A model generated the notes under the pieces. The model saw nothing but the letters and a program-made list of their open reading frames with translations, was not told where the DNA came from and made no database searches. This document shows positions 1-5,120 of a stretch of DNA of 5,865 nt, piece by piece. Position 1 is the stretch's first letter. Every line of letters starts with the position of its first letter. Source of the DNA: Candidatus Fermentithermobacillaceae bacterium UBA3907. GTDB lineage: Bacteria; Bacillota; Sulfobacillia; Fermentithermobacillales; Fermentithermobacillaceae. The DNA is taken from positions 1 through 5,865 of the forward strand of contig DGFF01000118.1 of the NCBI GenBank assembly GCA_002391545.1, read 5' to 3'. Both the position numbers and the translations under genes were made by a program.

Positions 1-2
1 TT

Positions 3-821
3 TACCTAAGCGAACCAGAACAGATACAGTTTAAGTCCAGCGACGGGCAGGATCGTTTAGGGTGGATCATGAAACCTGTAGGTTACCAAGAAGATAAAAA
101 GTACCCTACAATTTTGGAAATTCACGGGGGACCTGCATCTATGTATGGATGGAATTTCTTCTTCGAGTTCCAAATACTAGCTTCTAACGGCTATGCGGTA
201 ATCTACACCAATCCTCGTGGAAGCGATGGTTTCGGCCAGGAGTTTCTCCACGCTGTAATAGGCGACTACGGTGGCATGGACTATGATGACCTCATGACAT
301 GGGTGGATTGCGCCCTGTCTCAAGGGATAATTGACCAAGATAATTTGGGCGTCACTGGTGGAAGTTACGGCGGCTTTATGACCAACTGGATTGTAGGGCA
401 TACAGACAGGTTCAAAGCGGCTGTAACCCAAAGAAGCATTTCCAACTGGATCTCTTTCCACGGCGTATCTGACATAGGATACACATTTACAGAAACTCAG
501 ATACTTGGCAATCCGTGGACAGATTTTGACTTGTTGTGGAAGCATTCACCTTTGGCTTACGTAGAAAACGTCACCACTCCTCTTCTAATCATTCACGCTG
601 AAAAAGATCAGCGATGTCCCATAGAACAAGGGGAGCAGTTTTACGTTGCCCTTAAGAAGCTTAACAAACAAACTGAAATGGCAAGGTTCCCAGAATCCAA
701 CCATGAGCTTTCACGTTCAGGGAAGCCTGTCTTGAGGGTCCAGAGGTTAAACCAAATTTTAAGGTGGTTTGATTCGCATCTAGAGAGATCAAAGGAAGAT
801 TATGCTCCTCCTCTCACATAG
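3..821 (+). CDS. S9 family peptidase (prolyl oligopeptidase / acylaminoacyl-peptidase type), C-terminal catalytic part
   Basis: This serine peptidase cleaves short peptides in the cytoplasm and probably releases amino-terminal residues or dipeptides for amino-acid catabolism. The frame is open from base 3 with no start, so the gene begins upstream; 272 residues are visible. They make up the alpha/beta-hydrolase domain, while the N-terminal beta-propeller typical of the roughly 650-residue S9C proteins lies mostly outside. The full catalytic triad is visible. The nucleophile Ser (363-365) sits in GGSYGG, Asp (606-608) in HAEKDQR and His (702-704) in ESNHELS. An HGGP motif near 123-134 is the usual oxyanion-region motif. 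The ATG at 69 is internal, because conserved sequence with a GWIM stretch precedes it in the same frame. The DUF4438 gene follows after 49 bp on the same strand with no terminator between, which suggests co-transcription. Family assignment is firm; the exact specificity (acylaminoacyl-, dipeptidyl- or oligopeptidase) cannot be read from this part. Confidence 0.93.
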   Translation, partial: YLSEPEQIQFKSSDGQDRLGWIMKPVGYQEDKKYPTILEIHGGPASMYGWNFFFEFQILASNGYAVIYTNPRGSDGFGQEFLHAVIGDYGGMDYDDLMTWVDCALSQGIIDQDNLGVTGGSYGGFMTNWIVGHTDRFKAAVTQRSISNWISFHGVSDIGYTFTETQILGNPWTDFDLLWKHSPLAYVENVTTPLLIIHAEKDQRCPIEQGEQFYVALKKLNKQTEMARFPESNHELSRSGKPVLRVQRLNQILRWFDSHLERSKEDYAPPLT

Positions 822-857
822 GTAAGTGGGTTGAGGGGTAAAAGTGAAAGATGAAAT

Positions 858-863
858 AGGAGG
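858..863 (+). promoter_or_regulatory. Ribosome binding site deciding the DUF4438 start
   Basis: A perfect AGGAGG lies 7 nt before the ATG at 871. The in-frame GTG at 844 would place this motif inside the coding region. That GTG has only a GAGGGG stretch (833-838) 5 nt upstream, so the ATG at 871 is preferred. Confidence 0.8.
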
Positions 864-870
864 ATTGAGC

Positions 871-1725
871 ATGTTAAAGACGAACCGTGAAAAACTGGTA
901 ATATTATCAGTTATGGGGGAAGTCTCATCCCCAGGATGTAGACCTAGGATATGCTACGATGGAGAAGTTCGCGTTACTCCCGGTACAGGAGGCATAGCGT
1001 ACAACGTCAAGGTAGGTGATCCTGCTTTCGGCTGGGCAGGGGATCACGTAGAACCAGGAGTAAGCACCAAGAATAAAGATCAGAGCGCAAACCAGGGATA
1101 CAACACCTTGTCATGTATTGGCAATATAGCTTATGTTGCTTCAGGTGATGCAAAAGGCGCAAAAGGTACAGTAACCGGTAAACATGGTGGGATCGAACAC
1201 GTAATAATTCACTTTGAGCAAGAGGTTTTAGAGAAACTTCAGGTTGGCGACAAAGTTCAAGTGAGAGCAATAGGGCAAGGTTTGGAACTTACAGATTATC
1301 CGGATGTAAAGTGCATGAATCTGGATCCGGATTTTGTAGATAAAATGGAAATTCAAGAAAAAGACGGTATCTTAGAGGTTCCTGTAACTGCCATGATACC
1401 GCCAGAATTTATGGGTAGCGGGTTAGGAGCATCTTCCGCTGAAACAGGCGACTATGACATTACTTCTATGGAAAAAGAAAGGCTGGAAGAGCTGGGTCTT
1501 GACAAAATTAGATTAGGAGACATAGTCGCTATTTTGGATTCGTCGTCCTATTACGGTAGGAGCTACAGACGCGGCGCCATCATTATTGGAATAGTAGTTC
1601 ACAGCAATTCGTTTGTTTCAGGACACGGACCCGGTGTAACTTCGTTGCTCACCTCTCTCAGTGGGAAAATAAAGCCGGTTAAGTCTGAAAAGGCCAACAT
1701 AGCCGAGTACCTGAACCTTAAATAG
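871..1725 (+). CDS. DUF4438 domain-containing protein, function unknown
   Basis: The 284-residue protein resembles the DUF4438 family, known from Thermotoga maritima TM1086 and relatives, for which I know no established function. It has no signal peptide and no membrane segment, so it is probably cytoplasmic. The N-terminal half is glycine-rich, with a GDHVEPG stretch (residues 57-63). A GKHGG segment (103-107) follows, and VGDKVQVRAIGQG (125-137) reads like a small beta-barrel. The C-terminal half carries the block GSGLGASSAETGDYDI (182-197), then LGDIVAI (215-221), and ends with a conserved-looking VHSNSFVSGHGPG (243-255). His and Asp residues repeated in these blocks (D58, H59, H105, H110, H244, H252) could form a ligand or metal pocket, but that is inference. 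It follows the S9 peptidase closely and is closed by a strong terminator. The start at 871 is chosen for its AGGAGG; starting at GTG 844 would add nine residues. Confidence 0.85.
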   Translation: MLKTNREKLVILSVMGEVSSPGCRPRICYDGEVRVTPGTGGIAYNVKVGDPAFGWAGDHVEPGVSTKNKDQSANQGYNTLSCIGNIAYVASGDAKGAKGTVTGKHGGIEHVIIHFEQEVLEKLQVGDKVQVRAIGQGLELTDYPDVKCMNLDPDFVDKMEIQEKDGILEVPVTAMIPPEFMGSGLGASSAETGDYDITSMEKERLEELGLDKIRLGDIVAILDSSSYYGRSYRRGAIIIGIVVHSNSFVSGHGPGVTSLLTSLSGKIKPVKSEKANIAEYLNLK

Positions 1726-1735
1726 ATCGGTATAG

Positions 1736-1773
1736 AAAAGACGGAGCTTTTGTGCTTAGCTCCGTCTTTTTTT
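1736..1773. terminator. Bidirectional intrinsic terminator between DUF4438 and mscS
   Basis: A 9-bp GC-rich stem pairs 1740-1748 (GACGGAGCT) with 1758-1766 (AGCTCCGTC) around a 9-nt loop. It can be extended by four A-T pairs (1736-1739 with 1767-1770). A run of seven T (1767-1773) ends the plus-strand hairpin. Read on the minus strand, the same stem is followed by TTTTC, a shorter U-tract. It therefore closes the S9-DUF4438 unit strongly and the converging mscS gene more weakly. The mscS stop codon (1772-1774) lies in the T-run. Confidence 0.9.
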
Positions 1774-2632
1774 ACATTGGCTGTTCTTTGTGAATTACTA
1801 CTCTTGGATAAGCTATCTCTATCTCTGCTGCATCTAGCGCCTCTTTTATGCGGAACCTTATTTCCCGCTCTACGCTCCATTGTTCCATAGGACGAGTTCT
1901 CGCCCATATCAAAAATGTAGGCCCTGACTCGCTTAGTTCTTTTACGCCCAACACTTTCGGGCCGTCTACCACCGAATTTAGTTCAGACTTTATCTGATCG
2001 CACACTTCCTGCATTACCTGTTGAGTCTTTACAAGATCTTCTGAATACGGCACCGAAACCTCTACTAGGGCTCTGGCTGCGCTTCTACTACAATTGGTGG
2101 TCTTCTCAACCAGTCCATTTGGGACGATGTGGACATCTCCAGACCAGTCCCTTAACACAGTAATTCTAAGTCCTACCTGTTCCACTACGCCAGATACCCC
2201 TGCTATCTTCACATACTCTCCTACATCGTACTGCCTCTCGTATATGATAAAGAAACCTGATATCACATCCCTCACCAAGTTCTGAGCCCCAAAGCTCACA
2301 GCAAGCCCTAGTACGGCAGCTCCTCCTAAAAGAGCCTTAGTATCAATACCGAAAACGTCTAGTATCATGAATAAGGCAATTAACCCAATAACATATTTGA
2401 TGGCGTTTCTAAGCAGACCAGAAAGGGTTTTGGCTCGGTTTTCATCTATGAGCGATCCAGGTACTTTAGCTTCCCTCTCGTCAAATAGCTTGGCTATTAA
2501 GGAATTCCCTATCCTTATGATTAAAAAAGCAGATAGCAAAATAGCCGCTATTTTGACTACTAGACCACCTGGGCCAAGCCAAAATTCCGATTCGAAAAAC
2601 GGAGCAGCGCTGCTCAAACATTCTGTTACCAT
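1772..2632 (-). CDS. Small-conductance mechanosensitive channel, MscS family
   Basis: This inner-membrane channel opens on membrane tension and releases solutes during hypo-osmotic shock; MscS proteins act as heptamers. The 286-residue length is the basic MscS size, close to E. coli MscS. Three hydrophobic helices are visible: TM1 about 23-47, TM2 about 77-95 and the pore-lining TM3 about 100-130. TM3 carries the Gly/Ala-rich LLGGAAVLGLAVSFGAQN and then LVRDVISGFFI, the family signature. The cytoplasmic beta domain follows (GEYVKIAGVSGVVEQVGLR, about 138-156) with the characteristic VPNG at 170-173, then an alpha/beta vestibule domain to the C-terminus. The start is supported by GAGG in AGGTGAGG (minus strand, about 2640-2647) 7 nt upstream. 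The gene stands alone, converging on DUF4438 and diverging from the M20 peptidase. No convincing sigma-70 promoter was found upstream, though an inverted repeat lies at 2664-2689. Family assignment is firm; ion preference is unknown. Confidence 0.95.
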   Translation of the reverse strand: MVTECLSSAAPFFESEFWLGPGGLVVKIAAILLSAFLIIRIGNSLIAKLFDEREAKVPGSLIDENRAKTLSGLLRNAIKYVIGLIALFMILDVFGIDTKALLGGAAVLGLAVSFGAQNLVRDVISGFFIIYERQYDVGEYVKIAGVSGVVEQVGLRITVLRDWSGDVHIVPNGLVEKTTNCSRSAARALVEVSVPYSEDLVKTQQVMQEVCDQIKSELNSVVDGPKVLGVKELSESGPTFLIWARTRPMEQWSVEREIRFRIKEALDAAEIEIAYPRVVIHKEQPM

Positions 2633-2663
2633 GATATATCCTCACCTCTCACGTAGATCATCT

Positions 2664-2689
2664 AAGATCCATATAACTGTATAGATCTT
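2664..2689. repeat. Imperfect 26-nt inverted repeat upstream of mscS
   Basis: The outer arms AAGATC (2664-2669) and GATCTT (2684-2689) are exact inverted copies. After one C/A mismatch, a further ATA/TAT pairing plus a T-G pair leads to a 4-nt AACT centre. Its near edge is 31 nt upstream of the mscS start codon, so it could be an operator dyad or a hairpin in the mscS leader RNA. There is no direct evidence for either. Confidence 0.5.
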
Positions 2690-2727
2690 GCTTCTAGCAT
2701 TGCTTTAAAACTTTCGCATTAGAAAAG

Positions 2728-2758
2728 GGTAATTCCTTTAACATAACGAAGAATTACC
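2728..2758. repeat. Inverted repeat upstream of the M20 peptidase gene
   Basis: GGTAATTC (2728-2735) and GAATTACC (2751-2758) are perfect 8-bp inverted arms around a 15-nt AT-rich spacer. It lies 54 nt before the chosen M20 start and about 95 nt upstream of mscS on the other strand. The layout fits a repressor-binding dyad or a leader hairpin. It lacks a T-run and the stem is AT-rich, so it is unlikely to be a terminator. Confidence 0.5.
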
Positions 2759-2798
2759 ATAAGTACTATGGCCATTCGTCAAGCATTACTTACGTTAC

Positions 2799-2804
2799 AG
2801 GAGG
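2799..2804 (+). promoter_or_regulatory. Ribosome binding site deciding the M20 peptidase start
   Basis: A perfect AGGAGG lies 8 nt before the ATG at 2813. An upstream in-frame ATG at 2768 has no purine-rich site at proper distance and would put this motif inside the coding region, so the start at 2813 is preferred. Confidence 0.82.
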
Positions 2805-2812
2805 TTAGCAAA

Positions 2813-4201
2813 ATGGATAAGGTGAAGCCTGAGATGACGTACATAGATAAAAACTTTCACAGATTTGTTACTGAGCTGCAAGAAGCAGTTAGGAGGCCAA
2901 GCATAGCAGCACAGAATATAGGGATGGAAGAAGCCGCTTTGTACTTTAAGAATCTCATGGAAGCCTACGGCATAAACGCCAAAATTATCCCTACTAAGGG
3001 GTATCCATGTGTATACGGCGAAATAAAGGGAAAGTCAGACAAAACCGTTCTATTTTATAATCACTACGATGTTCAACCCCCTGAGCCTTTAGAGGAATGG
3101 GAGTCAGACCCGTTTAGCGCATCTATAAGGGATGGGAAAATTTATGGCAGAGGAGTATCGGATAACAAAGGAAACGCCTGCGCCCGAATTCAAGGAATAG
3201 GAACTATGCTCAAATTAAGAGAAGAACTTCCTGTGACAGTAAAATTCCTCATAGAAGGCGAAGAGGAAATCGGAAGCCCTAACCTTAGCGACTTCGTTAG
3301 AGAAAATGCAGATCTTTTGAGAGCAGATTATGGCGTTTGGGAATCAGGTTACATGAACCCAGACGGTAGACCAGGCATATATCTTGGCGTAAAGGGTATG
3401 CTTTACGTAGAACTTTTCGCCAAAGGCGCGTCAAAGGATATGCATTCAGGTTCTGCAACCACTATACCCAACCCGGCTTGGCACTTGGTATGGGCCCTGG
3501 CCAGCATCAAAAATAAAGAAGAACAGATCCTAATTCCAGGTTTTTACGATGATATCTTGCCTCCTACTGAGAAGGAGTTAGAGATGTTGAAAGACGCCAT
3601 GCACGAAGAAGAATTATCTGAAGAAAAAGCCAGAGAAATAGCTAGGAAGAATGCCCAATCTCTGGGCTTGAATAACTACTTGTTGGATCTATACGGATTA
3701 GAACTCCGGAAGCGATCCCTGTTCAGTCCTACAGCCAACATTTGTGGGTTCAAATCAGGATACTTGGGCGAAGGTCAAAAGACTGTGCTGCCTTCAACAG
3801 CCCTGGTCAAAATGGATTTTCGTTTGGTTCCTAATCAAGATCCTTATGACATACTAGAGAAACTAAACACCCATCTAAAGCAAGAAGGCTTCGACGATGT
3901 AGAGGTACGAGTCATAAGCCTTGACTATCCAGTAAAAACCCCTGCTGAACTGCCAATTGTAGACGCAACCAAGGAAGCGGCCCTTTCTGTTTACAAGAAG
4001 CCACCTGTCGTTTCTCCGACCCAAGGCGGATCGGGACCCATGTATCCGTTCAAGAAATATCTAGATCTGCCTATGGTTTCATTTGGAGTAGGTTATTGGA
4101 ATTCATCTAATCACGCGCCTAACGAAAACATTCGACTTGTAGACTACAAATCAGGAATAAAAATGGTGGTAGAATTCATAGATAAGGTAGCCGAGCTGTA
4201 G
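2813..4201 (+). CDS. M20 family metallopeptidase (dipeptidase / deacylase type)
   Basis: This cytoplasmic di-zinc hydrolase belongs to the M20 (ArgE/DapE/ACY1/CPG2/carnosinase) superfamily and probably hydrolyses dipeptides or N-acyl amino acids. The 462-residue protein has all expected active-site residues. The ligands are His84 in NHYDVQPP, bridging Asp117 in GRGVSDNKGN, Glu152 in EGEEEIGS (with Glu151 as general base), Glu177 in VWESG and His434 near the C-terminus in SSNHAPNEN. The inserted dimerisation (lid) domain runs from about 190 to 350 and carries His211 in the MHSG motif, which reaches the neighbouring active site in carnosinase-like enzymes. A D/E insert around 245-285 (many Glu and Lys) is longer than in minimal members. 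The protein has no signal peptide. It is transcribed alone, divergent from mscS and convergent with the SDR gene. The family is certain. The carnosinase/CNDP-like subgroup is likely from the HYDVQPPEPLEEW pattern, but the true substrate is unknown. Confidence 0.94.
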   Translation: MDKVKPEMTYIDKNFHRFVTELQEAVRRPSIAAQNIGMEEAALYFKNLMEAYGINAKIIPTKGYPCVYGEIKGKSDKTVLFYNHYDVQPPEPLEEWESDPFSASIRDGKIYGRGVSDNKGNACARIQGIGTMLKLREELPVTVKFLIEGEEEIGSPNLSDFVRENADLLRADYGVWESGYMNPDGRPGIYLGVKGMLYVELFAKGASKDMHSGSATTIPNPAWHLVWALASIKNKEEQILIPGFYDDILPPTEKELEMLKDAMHEEELSEEKAREIARKNAQSLGLNNYLLDLYGLELRKRSLFSPTANICGFKSGYLGEGQKTVLPSTALVKMDFRLVPNQDPYDILEKLNTHLKQEGFDDVEVRVISLDYPVKTPAELPIVDATKEAALSVYKKPPVVSPTQGGSGPMYPFKKYLDLPMVSFGVGYWNSSNHAPNENIRLVDYKSGIKMVVEFIDKVAEL

Positions 4202-4216
4202 GAAGATTTATTAAGG

Positions 4217-4259
4217 GTAAAGGCTCACAAATTACGATCAGTGATTTGCGAGCCTTTAC
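4217..4259. terminator. Long hairpin between convergent M20 and SDR genes, probable terminator or mRNA 3'-end structure
   Basis: Ten exact pairs (4217-4226 GTAAAGGCTC with 4250-4259 GAGCCTTTAC) are followed by one A/C mismatch. Eight more pairs, including one T-G, then lead to a 5-nt loop (4236-4240). It begins 16 nt after the M20 stop and ends 6 nt before the SDR stop codon, so it sits in the 3' region of both transcripts. Neither strand has a good T-run after the stem. Intrinsic termination is therefore less certain than at 1736-1773, and it may instead protect 3' ends. Confidence 0.65.
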
Positions 4260-4265
4260 TCGATG

Positions 4266-5048
4266 CTAAGCCAAGCCGCCACCATCTACCACCAAGGTAG
4301 TACCTGTTATCCAGCTAGATAGATCACTAGCCAGAAACAAGACCGCATTGGCAACGTCTCTTGGAACGCCTATCCGGCGTAAAGGTCTTTCCTTCCCTGA
4401 AGATTCCAAAAAACTTTCTTCATCGAAACCTAGTTGACGGGCTTCGCCTCTGAGCATGGGTGTATCAGTATCTCCAGGGCACACACAGTTAACCCTAATA
4501 TTGTCTGGCCCGTGATCTATTGCCATAGCTCTGGTTAGATTTACTACACCTGCTTTGGCTGCACAGTAAGAAGCCGCTTTATCGCCACCTTTTAGGCCCC
4601 ACCCCGAGCCAGTGTTGATTATGCTGCCGCCACCGTTTTTAACCATAACAGGGATCACATACTTGGACATTAAAAATGTCCCTTTAAGACTAACGTCCAA
4701 AACCATATCCCACTCGCGCTCTTCGTGCTGTACCACATCTTTTCTCACAATGACCCCTGCGTTATTAAAAAGGATGTCTATGCGTTTGTACTTATCTTCG
4801 ATCTTTTGCACTACGTCGCGACAGACCGCGTCTGAAGTAACATCACAATGGATAAACTCACAATTACCCCAGGAGCTTGACACCTGCTTTGCACTTTTTT
4901 CACCTTTTTCTCTATCTATATCAAGGATGATGGTTTGGGCACCGTATTCTGCTAATATTTCGGCAGAAGCCAAGCCAATTCCTGAAGCGCCCCCTGTAAC
5001 AACTGCTACTTTGCCCTCAATGACCAGAGGGTTTTTGTATTCGCGCAT
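4266..5048 (-). CDS. Short-chain dehydrogenase/reductase (classical SDR), substrate unknown
   Basis: This is a cytoplasmic NAD(P)-dependent oxidoreductase acting on a hydroxyl/carbonyl pair. The 260-residue length and the motifs are those of a classical SDR. The nucleotide-binding TGGASGIG is at 18-25, and Asp43 at the end of strand beta-2 (ILDID) favours NAD(H) over NADP(H). CDV at 68-70 is the adenine-contact Asp, followed by NNAG at 95-98, catalytic Ser148 in NTGSGWG, and Tyr161 and Lys165 in YCAAK. PGDTDTPM (191-198) and the C-terminal ITGTTLVVDGGGL are also typical. The catalytic-tetrad Asn, normally in VNLKG, is replaced by Ser120 (VSLKG; codon AGT). The start is supported by AGGAGG (minus strand, 5057-5062) 8 nt upstream. 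It follows the GcvPB-like gene by 46 bp on the same strand and may be co-transcribed with it. Many SDRs of this type are named glucose dehydrogenase or FabG-like; nothing here fixes the substrate. Confidence 0.92.
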   Translation of the reverse strand: MREYKNPLVIEGKVAVVTGGASGIGLASAEILAEYGAQTIILDIDREKGEKSAKQVSSSWGNCEFIHCDVTSDAVCRDVVQKIEDKYKRIDILFNNAGVIVRKDVVQHEEREWDMVLDVSLKGTFLMSKYVIPVMVKNGGGSIINTGSGWGLKGGDKAASYCAAKAGVVNLTRAMAIDHGPDNIRVNCVCPGDTDTPMLRGEARQLGFDEESFLESSGKERPLRRIGVPRDVANAVLFLASDLSSWITGTTLVVDGGGLA

Positions 5049-5093
5049 CTAACATTCCTCCTAAAGTAATATGATCTGTTCAATTCCTATAAA

Positions 5094-5120
5094 CCTACGA
5101 TAGATGCTTCTTTACGTAGG
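5094..5120. repeat. Small inverted repeat over the gcvPB-like stop codon
   Basis: CCTACG (5094-5099) and CGTAGG (5115-5120) are exact 6-bp inverted arms around 15 nt, spanning the stop codon of the GcvPB-like gene. On the minus strand the hairpin is followed by TTTATAGG. The stem is short and its loop large, so at most it is a weak attenuator between this gene and the SDR. It may be chance. Confidence 0.25.

Noticed and set aside
69..71. ATG at 69 as the start of the S9 peptidase
   Set aside because: The frame stays open and protein-like upstream to base 3, the S9 catalytic domain needs preceding sequence, and no good RBS precedes this ATG.
177..545. 122-codon minus-strand reading frame inside the S9 peptidase gene
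   Set aside because: It is fully antisense to a strongly conserved catalytic domain, has no ribosome binding site seen and no recognisable motif.
844..846. GTG at 844 as the start of the DUF4438 gene
   Set aside because: A perfect AGGAGG with ideal spacing serves the ATG at 871; the GTG would bury that motif in coding sequence. A weaker GAGGGG before the GTG leaves a small chance.
1599..1907. 102-codon minus-strand frame covering the DUF4438 end, terminator and mscS end
   Set aside because: It crosses a strong terminator and overlaps two well-supported genes in other frames; its composition is not protein-like.
2367..2684. 105-codon plus-strand frame antisense to the mscS N-terminus
   Set aside because: It mirrors hydrophobic mscS codons, and no start signal or family is recognisable.
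2650..2767. Sigma-70 promoters for mscS and the M20 gene (for example TTGCTT or TATACA-like hexamers)
   Set aside because: No pair of hexamers with 16-18 bp spacing matched well enough on either strand.
4612..5052. 146-codon plus-strand frame antisense to the SDR gene
   Set aside because: It is a shadow of the SDR coding frame, without a ribosome binding site or motifs.
5049..5094. Glycine riboswitch or other structured leader near the GcvPB-like gene
   Set aside because: The 46-bp gap is too short for a riboswitch, and the true upstream leader lies outside the window.
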